From the NCBI GenBank assembly GCA_902546085.1, contig CACCIO010000007.1, positions 1 to 40,458 on the forward strand: a stretch of 40,458 bases of DNA, written 5' to 3'. Every line of letters begins with the position of its first letter. The stretch's first letter is position 1. The stretch is from an uncultured Pelagibacteraceae bacterium. Its GTDB lineage: Bacteria > Pseudomonadota > Alphaproteobacteria > Pelagibacterales > Pelagibacteraceae. Below the pieces are notes generated by a model. The model searched no databases. It worked only from the letters and a program-made list of their open reading frames with translations, and was not told where the DNA came from. Positions 1 through 8,292 of this stretch are shown in pieces. The position numbers were made by a program, and so were the translations under genes.

Positions 1-30
1 TTTAAGTGCAATTTTATTTAATTCAGACAT
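1..30 (-). CDS. Start of a probable fructose-bisphosphate aldolase gene (partial)
   Basis: Only the first ten codons are in the window, reading MSELNKIALK on the minus strand; the rest lies beyond base 1. The ATG begins one base after the pgk stop codon, so it is the next gene of the tkt-gap-pgk operon. A class I fructose-bisphosphate aldolase is the likely product, because this N-terminus resembles that family and aldolase commonly follows pgk in such operons. Ten residues do not prove it. Confidence 0.45.
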   Translation of the reverse strand, partial: MSELNKIALK

Positions 31-31
31 T

Positions 32-1211
32 TTAATTTAATGCGGTTATACCAGGAAGGTTTTTACCTTCAAGATATTCTAAAAAAGCTCCACCTGCAGT
101 TGAAACAAAATTAAACTCATTAACAGCATTTAAATTATTTAATAAAGAAACTGTGTCTCCACCACCAACAACTGAAAAAATTTTGTTTGCTTTATTATTT
201 TCAATTATTTTTTTTGCTATTTGAATACTTCCGTAGGCGAAATTTGAATTTTCAAAATATCCTGCGGGCCCATTCCAAAGTATAGTTTTACTGTTATCAA
301 TAATTTTTGTTATTTTATCAATAGTTTTTGGACCAATATCTAATATCATTTCATCAGATAATACTTCATTCAACTCTTTATTTTGAGGAGATCCATTTAA
401 ATCTTTAGATACAATCACATCTTCAGGACAGATTATTTTACATTTTTCTTTTTTTCGAAAGAGAAATGATTTCTTCAACTATTTTATTACAATTTTTTTC
501 TTTGATTGATTTTCCAATACTATTTCCAAAATATTCTATAAAATTATTAGCCATACCTCCAACAATTATAATATTGTCAAATTTTGGAATTAAATTTTTA
601 ATAACATTAATCTTAGTTGAAATTTTAGATCCCCCAATAATACAAGTAATCGGTCTGGTAATTTCAGAAGTTATTTTATTAAGCGCATTCAGTTCTAGGT
701 CTAGCTGTAACCCAGAAAACGAGGGTAAAAATTTTGGAATTTCATAAATCGAGGCATGAAGTCTGTGCGAACAAGAGAAAGCCTCATTTACATATATATC
801 TCCAAGATTTGATAGCTGTTCAGCAAACTTATTGTCATTTTGTTCTTCTTCTGAATAAAATCTAATATTTTCTAAAATAAAAATATCTTCATTGTAGTTA
901 TTGAAGAAATTTTTAGTTTTTATTTCTTTAATATTTTCTTTAATAAGTTTTACTTTTTTTCTTAATTTATTTTGCAATTCTTCACAAATTGGTTTTAGGG
1001 AGAGCTCTTCAACAATTTTACCTTTTGGTCTTCCAACATGAGATAAAATTATAATTTTAGCTTTTTCTTTAATCAAAAAATTTAATGTAGGAAGAATTTT
1101 ATCGATTCTTGTTGTGTCTCTTATCTTGTTTCTTTCCAAAGGGACATTCAAATCTAGTCTTAATAATATTTTTTTATTGTTAAGATTTTTTTCATTAATA
1201 ATACTTCTCAT
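32..1211 (-). CDS. pgk: Phosphoglycerate kinase, interrupted by a +1 frameshift
   Basis: Catalyses 1,3-bisphosphoglycerate + ADP to 3-phosphoglycerate + ATP in the cytoplasm. The N-terminal part (1211 down to about 455) carries LRLDLNVP, LSHVGRPKG and ENIRF, typical of the substrate domain. The C-terminal part (about 449 down to 32) carries NGPAGYFE, GGGDTVSLL and STAGGAFLEYLEG, the nucleotide-binding end. They lie in different frames. The frame changes at a run of seven T on the plus strand (449-455); removing one base gives an uninterrupted protein of about 392 residues, normal for bacterial PGK (about 390-400). The start ATG overlaps the gap stop codon by one base. A homopolymer sequencing error is more likely than a true pseudogene, since both halves are otherwise well conserved and the enzyme is essential to the pathway. 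Confidence 0.93.
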
Positions 1212-2218
1212 TAAGAGATTTTATGCAAAGTTTCAGTGATATCACACATTCTATTAGAAAAGCCCCACTCATTATCATACCAGGCAGATATTTTACCCAT
1301 ATTACTTCCAACTATATTTGTTAAAGAAGCATCTACTATTGCGGACGCAGGATTATGATTAAAATCTATAGATACTAGTTTTTCATGAGTAATTTCTAAT
1401 ATGTTTTTTAATTTATTTTCTGATGCATGTTCAAAGGCATCATTTATTTTTTTTATACTAATATCTTTTTTTGTACAAAAAACTAATTCAACAAGAGAAA
1501 CATTAGGAGTGGGCACCCTCATCGCAACACCTTCTAGTTTCCCTTTTAATTTTGGTATTATTTCTCCTATTGCTTTCGAAGCTCCTGTTGAGGTAGGAAC
1601 TATTGATTGACTGGCTGATCTTGCTCTTCTTGGATCTTTGTGTGAATTATCTAAAATTCTCTGATCACTAGTAAACGCATGAATTGTAGTCATAAAACCT
1701 TTTTCAATTTCAAATTGTTCATCAAGAACACTGATTACTGGTGCTAGACAATTGGTTGTGCACGAAGCTGCAGATATTATTTTATCCCCTTTAGTAATTA
1801 TATTTTCATTAACACCAAATATTATTGTTTTATCAGCATTTTTACATGGAGCAGAAACGATCACCTTTTTTGCACCATTTTCTATATGAGCAAGAAGTTT
1901 TTCTTTTGAATTAAATTTTCCAGTACATTCGAAAACATAATCAACATCATATTTTTTCCAATTTATGTCTTCAATTTTCGTTTCTTGAGAAAATGTAATT
2001 TTATTTTTATTAATTATTAAATGATTTGTATCATAATCTAAATCAGCGTTAAATTTTCCATGTATAGAGTCATATTTGATTAATTGAGATGTAGTTTCTG
2101 AATTTGACCTGTTGTTTATATGATTAATTTTTAAATTAGTATTTTTACTTTCGACAATTAATCTAACAAGCATTCGACCAATCCGTCCCATTCCATTAAT
2201 TCCAATTTTAATTGTCAT
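1211..2218 (-). CDS. gap: Glyceraldehyde-3-phosphate dehydrogenase, type I
   Basis: Oxidises (or in gluconeogenesis forms) glyceraldehyde 3-phosphate, with NAD(P) as cofactor. The 335-residue length is standard. The Rossmann motif GINGMGRIGR is at residues 6-15. The catalytic Cys153 sits in SCTTNC and the paired His is in TTIHAFTSDQ. The C-terminal WYDNEWGFSNR motif is intact. The residue usually occupied by the NAD-selective Asp at the end of the second beta strand is Asn36, followed by Arg37-Ser38, which may favour NADP (inference). It lies between tkt and pgk, sharing one base with pgk and separated by one base from tkt, so translational coupling is likely. Confidence 0.96.
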   Translation of the reverse strand: MTIKIGINGMGRIGRMLVRLIVESKNTNLKINHINNRSNSETTSQLIKYDSIHGKFNADLDYDTNHLIINKNKITFSQETKIEDINWKKYDVDYVFECTGKFNSKEKLLAHIENGAKKVIVSAPCKNADKTIIFGVNENIITKGDKIISAASCTTNCLAPVISVLDEQFEIEKGFMTTIHAFTSDQRILDNSHKDPRRARSASQSIVPTSTGASKAIGEIIPKLKGKLEGVAMRVPTPNVSLVELVFCTKKDISIKKINDAFEHASENKLKNILEITHEKLVSIDFNHNPASAIVDASLTNIVGSNMGKISAWYDNEWGFSNRMCDITETLHKIS

Positions 2219-2219
2219 T

Positions 2220-4178
2220 TTATTTATTTAATAATTTTTTAGTGATATTTTTAATTTTTGTACTCTCTAGTCCAAAATATTTAAAAATATCTTTATAGGG
2301 TGCACTTTTTCCGAATTCATCAATTCCAAAAGCAATACCGTTAGCACCTACATATTTTTTCCAACAATCGCTTGATCCAGCTTCAATGGATATTTTAAAT
2401 TTTGTTTCTTCTAAAATTTTATTTTTATAAGATTTTGATTGTAATTCAAAAAGTTCTATACAAGGCATTGATATCACTTTGGAATATATTTTATCTTTGG
2501 CTAATTTATGGCTAACCTCTAACGCTAGATTAACTTCAGATCCACTTGCTAATATTGTTAGATTAATTTTTTTGTTTGTTCTTAAAACCTCATAAGCACC
2601 TAATGAGCATAAGTTTTTATTTAGGTGTGTCGTTCTTACTGGGTTTAAGTTTTGTCTTGTTAAAGATAGCACGCTAGGTGTTTTTGAGCTTTTTAATGCA
2701 TGTTCCCAACATTCGATAGTTTCAACTCTGTCTGCAGGTCTGAATACATTTAGGTTAGGTATAGCACGTAAGCCCGAAAGCTGTTCTATAGGTTGATGGG
2801 TAGGGCCATCTTCTCCGAGTCCAATAGAGTCATGAGTCATTACATAAATGACTCTTTTTTTCATTAAGGCAGACAATCTGATCGAAGGTTTGCAATAATC
2901 AGAAAATATTAAAAAAGTACCTCCATAAGGAATTAGATTACTGTGAAGTGCGATACCATTCATAACCCCACTCATTGCGTGTTCTCTAACTCCGTAGTGA
3001 ATGTAGTCACCAGTAAAATCTCCAGGTTTAATTATTTTATGGTTTTTAGTTTTTGTATTATTTGATCCTGCTAAATCAGCAGAGCCACCAATTAAATTAT
3101 TTTTTTGTTTTGTTAATGCATTCAATGTCATTTCTGAACATTTTCTAGTAGCTAAACTTTTTGGCTCCTTTATTGCATTCTCTTTTTCTTTCTTGAGCAC
3201 CGTAGTAAAGTTATTTTTTAAACTTTGATTAAATTTTATTTTTTTTCTTTTTAATTCTTTGTTCCATTTTTTTTCTAAAATTTCACCTCTTTGGCCAATT
3301 TTTCTCCATTCATTTAAAATTTTATTTGGGATATCAAAAGGTTTGGATTTCCAATTTAAGGCTTTTCTTACAAGCTTGATTTCATCTACTCCCAATGGAC
3401 TTCCATGGGACGATGCTTTTCCTGATTTATTCGGTGAACCATATCCAATCTTTGTTTTACAAGAAATCACAGTAGGTTTTTTAGCTCTTTGAACTTTTTT
3501 CAGTGCTTTAAAAATTTCTTTTTCATTATGACCGTTGATAGAAATATAATCCCAACCATATCCCTCAAATCTTTTTTTAAAATTATCTGAAACCGCGAGA
3601 TTTGTTGGACCATCAATTGAAATTGAATTATTATCAAATAGCATAACTAAATTTTTAAGTTTTAAATGTCCCGCTAAACTCATCGCTTCATGACTTATTC
3701 CTTCCATTAAGCATCCATCTCCAGCTAAAACGTAAGTTTTGTGATTAATTAAATCTTTATCTAATTTATTTTTTAAAATTTCTTCAGCTATTGCAAAACC
3801 AACTGCATTAGATACACCTTGTCCAAGAGGACCTGTTGTAGTTTCAATACCTGTTTTCGGATGATATTCAGGATGTCCAGCACAAATAGAATTAAGCTGC
3901 CTAAATTTTTTAATATTATTAATTGATATACTTTTATATCCAGTTAGGTAAAGCAAAGAATATAAAAGCATAGAACCATGACCAGCAGACAAAACAAATC
4001 TATCTCTATTTAACCAATCTGGACTCTTTGGATTAAATCTTAAAAAATTTTTGAATAACACTGTTGCAACATCTGCCATACCCATTGGCATTCCTGGGTG
4101 ACCTGAATTTGCTTTTTGAACAGCATCAATTGATAAAAATCTGATGCAATTAGCTAAATCGTTGTGTAGTTTGCTCAA
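2220..4178 (-). CDS. tkt: Transketolase
   Basis: Thiamine-diphosphate enzyme moving two-carbon ketol units between sugar phosphates in the non-oxidative pentose phosphate pathway. At 652 residues it has the full family length. Visible landmarks are the N-terminal NSGHPGMPMG, the TPP/Mg motif GDGCLMEG near residue 152 with DNNSISIDG after it, GVREHAMSG in the pyrimidine domain, and DSIGLGEDGPTHQPIEQL, the transketolase signature region. It is the first gene of a minus-strand operon running into gap, pgk and a probable aldolase gene, and it is divergent from the coiled-coil/zapA operon 53 bases away. That divergent pairing resembles gene order in other Alphaproteobacteria. Confidence 0.97.
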   Translation of the reverse strand: MSKLHNDLANCIRFLSIDAVQKANSGHPGMPMGMADVATVLFKNFLRFNPKSPDWLNRDRFVLSAGHGSMLLYSLLYLTGYKSISINNIKKFRQLNSICAGHPEYHPKTGIETTTGPLGQGVSNAVGFAIAEEILKNKLDKDLINHKTYVLAGDGCLMEGISHEAMSLAGHLKLKNLVMLFDNNSISIDGPTNLAVSDNFKKRFEGYGWDYISINGHNEKEIFKALKKVQRAKKPTVISCKTKIGYGSPNKSGKASSHGSPLGVDEIKLVRKALNWKSKPFDIPNKILNEWRKIGQRGEILEKKWNKELKRKKIKFNQSLKNNFTTVLKKEKENAIKEPKSLATRKCSEMTLNALTKQKNNLIGGSADLAGSNNTKTKNHKIIKPGDFTGDYIHYGVREHAMSGVMNGIALHSNLIPYGGTFLIFSDYCKPSIRLSALMKKRVIYVMTHDSIGLGEDGPTHQPIEQLSGLRAIPNLNVFRPADRVETIECWEHALKSSKTPSVLSLTRQNLNPVRTTHLNKNLCSLGAYEVLRTNKKINLTILASGSEVNLALEVSHKLAKDKIYSKVISMPCIELFELQSKSYKNKILEETKFKISIEAGSSDCWKKYVGANGIAFGIDEFGKSAPYKDIFKYFGLESTKIKNITKKLLNK

Positions 4179-4231
4179 AATTATCCTGACTAGACTAAGA
4201 AGAATCTATTTAATAATATAAACATATATAT

Positions 4232-4555
4232 ATGAATTCTATAAACGAAAAAGAAAAAAAATTAAATATTGCACTAGAGGAATTAAAAAATTTAGATCTA
4301 ACAAATCCTGAATTACAAAAAAATATCGAAAATTTAAGCACAAAACAAAATCAATTAGAAATTGAAAAAACACAGATTGAAGAAAAATATAAAACGTTAC
4401 TCGAGGAACATGAAAACCTATCAAAAAAACTTGAGGATTTAAAAAATAAAGAAAAGTTAGAAGAAAGAAAACAAATTGAATTTTCTGAAAAAATTGACGA
4501 ACTTAATCAAGAAACTGACACACTATTGGATGAAATAGATAAATGGCAAATGTAA
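4232..4555 (+). CDS. Small coiled-coil protein upstream of zapA (DUF4164-like)
   Basis: A 107-residue, very charged protein made almost entirely of Glu/Lys/Leu/Asn heptad-like sequence, predicted to be a single long coiled coil without signal peptide or membrane segment. It overlaps zapA by 13 bases, so the two are translated together. Alphaproteobacteria often have a short coiled-coil gene of the DUF4164 type between tkt and zapA, and the position here matches. A role alongside ZapA in Z-ring assembly is inference from context; composition alone cannot prove the family. Confidence 0.7.
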   Translation: MNSINEKEKKLNIALEELKNLDLTNPELQKNIENLSTKQNQLEIEKTQIEEKYKTLLEEHENLSKKLEDLKNKEKLEERKQIEFSEKIDELNQETDTLLDEIDKWQM

Positions 4556-4989
4556 GTATAAAATTTAACAATAAAGAGTTTTTGCTCGCTTGCGAAGATG
4601 GACAAGAGGAGCATTTGGAAGAACTGTTAATCCAAATTAACAAAAAGTTTAATAATTTAAAAAATGATTTGGGAAATCTAGGTGAAAATAAATTATTATT
4701 AATTACAGCTGTAAAAATAATGGATGAATATTACGAAACTAAGAAAAAAGTAGACCAAAAAAAAGAAGAATTAAATGATCTATCAAAAAAATTTAAAGAA
4801 CTAAAATCTCTAATTTACGATTATAGGGACATAAAAGAATCTGAAATTGAAAAACTAAATCTTGATCATGAAAACTTAAAACAAGAAATTGACGATAATC
4901 AAAAAAAATACGAAAATTTAATTGATGAAGCTGCTGATCAAATATCAAATTTTGTAAAAAAAGCAAAATTAGAAAACATTTCAAAGTAG
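4543..4989 (+). CDS. zapA: Cell division protein ZapA
   Basis: ZapA binds FtsZ and promotes bundling of the Z-ring. The N-terminal globular domain (about residues 1-60) has the family pattern: a short beta strand VSIKFNNKEF, the CEDGQEEHLEEL helix start, and LLITAVKIMDEY leading into the helix. From about residue 65 the rest is coiled coil, somewhat longer than the usual 100-110-residue ZapA (148 here). The start ATG lies within the preceding coiled-coil gene. The next gene, fthC, begins four bases after the TAG, leaving no space for the 6S RNA gene often found at this junction. Confidence 0.85.
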   Translation: MANVSIKFNNKEFLLACEDGQEEHLEELLIQINKKFNNLKNDLGNLGENKLLLITAVKIMDEYYETKKKVDQKKEELNDLSKKFKELKSLIYDYRDIKESEIEKLNLDHENLKQEIDDNQKKYENLIDEAADQISNFVKKAKLENISK

Positions 4990-4993
4990 GTCT

Positions 4994-5539
4994 GTGAGTA
5001 AATCTAAGCTAAGAAGTAAAATTTTAAATCTTAGAAAAAAAAATTCGAATAAAAAACTAAGTCTCAATCCTGATAGAATTTATAGATATTTAAAAAAAAA
5101 TAAAATTAATTTCAAAAATGTAGGAGGGTATTTCCCTTGTAATTATGAGATTGATGACTTGGATATGCTTTATTTTTTAAGAAACAAAAAGGCAAATATT
5201 TCCTTACCAATAATTGGAGAAAATAACCAAATGGATTTCTTTGTATGGACAAATAAAGATCCTTTAAAAATTAATAAGTATGGAATTGCTGAGCCAACTT
5301 TAGGAAAGAAAATTTACCCAGATATAATATTTGTTCCTTTAGTAGCTTATGATAATGATTTGAATAGATTAGGTTATGGTGGAGGATTTTATGATCGTTA
5401 TTTAAAAAAAGTATCTAAAATTAAAAAAATATTTAAAATTGGATTAGGATTTTCATACCAGGGGATAAAAAAAATACCTATCAACAAGTATGATAAGAAA
5501 CTTGATTTAATAATTACCGAGAAAAAAATTATACAATGA
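4994..5539 (+). CDS. fthC: 5-formyltetrahydrofolate cyclo-ligase
   Basis: Converts 5-formyl-THF to 5,10-methenyl-THF using ATP, returning a storage or dead-end folate to one-carbon metabolism. The 181-residue length is normal. The diagnostic C-terminal motif GYGGGFYDRYL is present, preceded by FVPLVAYDNDLNRLG, and the N-terminal basic helix KLRSKILNLRK is typical. The start is GTG at 4994, four bases after the zapA stop; no in-frame ATG nearby gives a complete N-terminus. The end overlaps the next gene by four bases (ATGA). The zapA-fthC pairing is conserved in Proteobacteria. Confidence 0.92.
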   Translation: MSKSKLRSKILNLRKKNSNKKLSLNPDRIYRYLKKNKINFKNVGGYFPCNYEIDDLDMLYFLRNKKANISLPIIGENNQMDFFVWTNKDPLKINKYGIAEPTLGKKIYPDIIFVPLVAYDNDLNRLGYGGGFYDRYLKKVSKIKKIFKIGLGFSYQGIKKIPINKYDKKLDLIITEKKIIQ

Positions 5540-6339
5540 GAATTTTATTTTTAGGAGATGTTGTTGGAATTTCAGGATGTTCTAAATTAACAAGTAATTT
5601 ATTAAATGAAATTGATAAAAACAAAATCGATTTTGTAATTGTAAACGGTGAAAATGCAGCAGTTCAAGGTGTGGGGCTAACTAAAGAAATATGTAAGGAT
5701 TTTTTTAATTGTGGAGTTGATGTTATCACAACTGGTAATCATGTTTGGGATCAAAAAGAAATTATGGAATTTATTGACAAAGAAGAAAGATTATTAAGAC
5801 CTAAAAATTTATTTGAACCTGCACCGGGAAAAGGTTTTCAGATTTATAACACAAAGAATGATATTAAAATTGGGGTTCTTAATTTGATGGGCAATGTTTT
5901 TATGAAGAAGTGTGATGATGTTTTTGAAGTGTCTCAAAAATTTTTAAAAGAAAATGAAATTAAAAAGGATTTTGATTTACTTGTAGTTGATTTCCATGGA
6001 GAAATTACTAGTGAAAAAAATGCTATAGGACATCTATTTGACGGAAAGGCAACCCTTGTAGTTGGGACTCACACTCATATACCAACAAATGATGCCAGAA
6101 TACTTAGTAATGGAACTGGATATCAAACAGACGCAGGAATGTGTGGAGATTATGACTCAGTGATTGGTATGAATAAAGAAAATTCTTTAAATAGATTTTT
6201 CAAAAAGAATTCAGTGAAACACTTTCCTGCTACTGGAGATGCCACTTTATGTGGTGTTATAGTAGATTGTGATATAAAAACAGGATTAGCAATAGATATC
6301 AAAAGCTATGTATACGGAGATCAACTAAAAAATATTTAA
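5536..6339 (+). CDS. YmdB-type metallophosphoesterase
   Basis: A 267-residue calcineurin-like phosphoesterase of the YmdB/TIGR00282 family, whose studied members hydrolyse 2',3'-cyclic nucleotides. The binuclear metal ligands are visible in order: LGDVVG near the N-terminus, VNGENAA, TTGNHVWD, VDFHGE and GTHTHIPT, then the family's C-terminal TDAGMCGDYDSVIG. No signal peptide or membrane segment is seen, so it is cytoplasmic. It overlaps fthC by four bases and is followed five bases later by yebC. The association with folate and YebC genes is common in Alphaproteobacteria, but the cellular role is not settled. Confidence 0.88.
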   Translation: MRILFLGDVVGISGCSKLTSNLLNEIDKNKIDFVIVNGENAAVQGVGLTKEICKDFFNCGVDVITTGNHVWDQKEIMEFIDKEERLLRPKNLFEPAPGKGFQIYNTKNDIKIGVLNLMGNVFMKKCDDVFEVSQKFLKENEIKKDFDLLVVDFHGEITSEKNAIGHLFDGKATLVVGTHTHIPTNDARILSNGTGYQTDAGMCGDYDSVIGMNKENSLNRFFKKNSVKHFPATGDATLCGVIVDCDIKTGLAIDIKSYVYGDQLKNI

Positions 6340-6344
6340 ACATA

Positions 6345-7070
6345 ATGGCAGGACATTCACATTGGGCTGGTATAAAACATAAAAAAGGTAAGGCCGATAA
6401 GCAAAGATCAAAGATATTTTCAAAATTATCTAAAGAAATTACTGTTGCAGCAAAACTTGGCGACAAAGATCCAGCAATGAATCCTAGATTAAGATCCGCA
6501 GTCCAGGCTGCTAGATCTGCAAATATGCCCAAAGATAACATTGAAAGAGCAATCGATAAATCTTCTGCAGCTACAGGAGCAAATTTTGAAAATTTAAGAT
6601 ATGAGGGATTTGGACCAGAAAAGATTGCTGTTATAGTTGAAACTTTGACAGACAATAAAAATAGGACTGCATCAAATATTAGAACTATTTTTCAAAAAAG
6701 TGGTGGAAGCTTAGGAACCCAAGGTTCCGCCTCTCATAATTTTCAACAATTAGGTATAATTAAAATTGATAAAAAAGAGATATCTGATGAAAAAATTTTA
6801 GATTTAGCAATCGAGTCTGGAGCTGATGAATGTTTGTCTTATGATGATTATCATGAAGTTCAATGTCAAATGAGTGAAATATATAATGTTAAAAAAAATT
6901 TAGAGAAAATAATTGTGAATTTTATTTCTACGGAAATTGAATGGGTTCCATTAAATAGTGTTGAGGTAAATATCGAAAACAAAGATAGTGTAGAAGATTT
7001 TTTAGAAACTCTTGAGGAAGATGATGATGTTCAAAACGTTTATTCAAACGTTAATTTAGGTGGTATTTGA
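6345..7070 (+). CDS. yebC: YebC/PmpR family protein
   Basis: A 241-residue YebC-family protein, a family first described as DNA-binding regulators and more recently linked to translation of difficult peptide stretches. The characteristic N-terminus MAGHSHWAGIKHKKGKAD is intact, followed by IFSKLSKEITVAAK, NPRLRSAVQAARSANMPKDN and YEGFGPEKIAVIVE. Length matches the family. The TGA stop overlaps the ATG of the next gene (TGATG), so translation is likely coupled. The yebC-ruvC arrangement is classical; here ruvA and ruvB do not follow. Confidence 0.95.
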   Translation: MAGHSHWAGIKHKKGKADKQRSKIFSKLSKEITVAAKLGDKDPAMNPRLRSAVQAARSANMPKDNIERAIDKSSAATGANFENLRYEGFGPEKIAVIVETLTDNKNRTASNIRTIFQKSGGSLGTQGSASHNFQQLGIIKIDKKEISDEKILDLAIESGADECLSYDDYHEVQCQMSEIYNVKKNLEKIIVNFISTEIEWVPLNSVEVNIENKDSVEDFLETLEEDDDVQNVYSNVNLGGI

Positions 7071-7564
7071 TGTTAATTATTGGAATTGATCCAGGAATCT
7101 CAGGGTCAATATGCTTTTTTGAGGATGGTATAATAAAAGACGTAATTGAAATGCCAATTATGACAGATGGTAAGAAGAATAAGCGACAAGTAAATGGTGC
7201 TCAAATATTTAATGAAATAAGTGAAAGGATAAAGAAATTTGACAAAAAAAATATAAAGGTTGTAATTGAACAAGTTTCGGCAATGCCTGGTCAAGGGGTT
7301 ACCAGTATGTTTAATTTTGGTCAATCTTTTGGTATTTTAAAAGGGATATGCAGTGCGATGCATTTATCTGTTTATTATGTTAGGCCCGCTAAGTGGAAAA
7401 AATATTTTAACCTTATTAATTCAGAAAAAGATGCGAGTAGAACAAGAGCTATTGAAATTTTTCCATATTTTTCATCACAATTGTCAAAAAAGAAAGATAA
7501 TAACAAGGCAGATGCTATTCTAATAGCGAGTTTTTTCTACGAAACTTATAAAAAAGAGGAATAA
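7070..7564 (+). CDS. RuvC-fold nuclease, phage-type (putative Holliday junction resolvase)
   Basis: A 164-residue RNase H-fold nuclease in the position of ruvC after yebC. Acidic catalytic residues can be placed: IGIDPGISG at the N-terminus, VIEQV in the middle and NKADAILIA at the C-terminus. The central stretch SAMPGQGVTSMFNFGQSFG and the RPAKWKKYF segment resemble RuvC-like proteins of phage type more than the classical E. coli RuvC (inference from memory of the families). A TTG codon directly precedes the chosen ATG; the ATG overlapping the yebC stop is preferred. ruvA and ruvB are not downstream: tolQ starts 53 bases later. Confidence 0.8.
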   Translation: MLIIGIDPGISGSICFFEDGIIKDVIEMPIMTDGKKNKRQVNGAQIFNEISERIKKFDKKNIKVVIEQVSAMPGQGVTSMFNFGQSFGILKGICSAMHLSVYYVRPAKWKKYFNLINSEKDASRTRAIEIFPYFSSQLSKKKDNNKADAILIASFFYETYKKEE

Positions 7565-7587
7565 TCAATTCAAATTAATAGACAAAA

Positions 7588-7611
7588 TCATGACACATTT
7601 ACGTGTGATGA
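7588..7611 (+). promoter_or_regulatory. Inverted repeat in the tolQ leader
   Basis: TCATGACAC and GTGTGATGA form arms of nine bases with one G-G mismatch around a six-base centre ATTTAC. The repeat ends seven bases before the tolQ start, so as RNA it could fold over the ribosome-binding region, or as DNA it could be an operator. The role is inference; the palindrome itself is plain. Confidence 0.35.
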
Positions 7612-7617
7612 GTAAGC

Positions 7618-8292
7618 ATGGAAGCAGATATAGCAGCAAAAGCAGTTGAATTGGGAACAAATACTGATTTTTCATTATTCAGTTTATTTTTTAGAGCAGA
7701 CATAATTGTTAAGTCTGTAATGATAATATTAATTTTGTGCTCAATATATTCTTGGGCTGTAATTATTGAGAAGTTTCGTTTGTTTAAAAAAATAACTAAA
7801 TCTTCAGAAGAATTTGAGGAAAAATTTTGGAATTCTAAATCTGCTGAAACTTTTTACAATAGTTTACCTAGTAAACTTGAAGATCCAATGTCACTTGTGT
7901 TTCAAGATGCTATGGAAGGATTACTTAAAAAAAAATCGAGAACCAATTTAAGTGAAAGAATGAGCGCATCTTTAGAAGCTGGAATTGAAAAACAAATGAC
8001 AAAAATTGAAAAAGGTTTTACTTTTTTGGCAACAGTAGGCTCAACAGCACCATTTATTGGATTGTTTGGTACTGTTTGGGGAATTATGAATTCTTTTCAA
8101 TCTATAGCTATTTCAAGAAATACAAGCCTTGCAATCGTTGCGCCAGGAATAGCAGAGGCTTTATTTGCAACTGCGCTTGGTCTATTGGCTGCAATACCTG
8201 CTGTAGTGGCATACAATAAATTCAATAATGACTCCAAAAAATATTCAGAAAAATTAGAAAATTTTTCAAAAAGATTTTTAACAATTATTTAA
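7618..8292 (+). CDS. tolQ: Tol-Pal system inner-membrane protein TolQ
   Basis: Proton-channel subunit of the Tol-Pal machine, which uses the proton-motive force to pull the outer membrane inwards at division. At 224 residues it has the expected length, with three membrane segments: about residues 30-50, 132-158 and 172-198. The conserved FLATVGSTAPFIGLFGTVWGIMNSF and the final AEALFATALGLLAAIPAVVAYN block are MotA/TolQ/ExbB family hallmarks. It opens the tol operon. The usual ybgC thioesterase gene upstream is absent. The stop codon directly abuts the tolR ATG. Confidence 0.96.
   Translation: MEADIAAKAVELGTNTDFSLFSLFFRADIIVKSVMIILILCSIYSWAVIIEKFRLFKKITKSSEEFEEKFWNSKSAETFYNSLPSKLEDPMSLVFQDAMEGLLKKKSRTNLSERMSASLEAGIEKQMTKIEKGFTFLATVGSTAPFIGLFGTVWGIMNSFQSIAISRNTSLAIVAPGIAEALFATALGLLAAIPAVVAYNKFNNDSKKYSEKLENFSKRFLTII

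Noticed and set aside
466..747. Plus-strand open frame of 93 codons opposite pgk
   Set aside because: It is the complement of well-conserved pgk sequence and gives a low-complexity hydrophobic protein.
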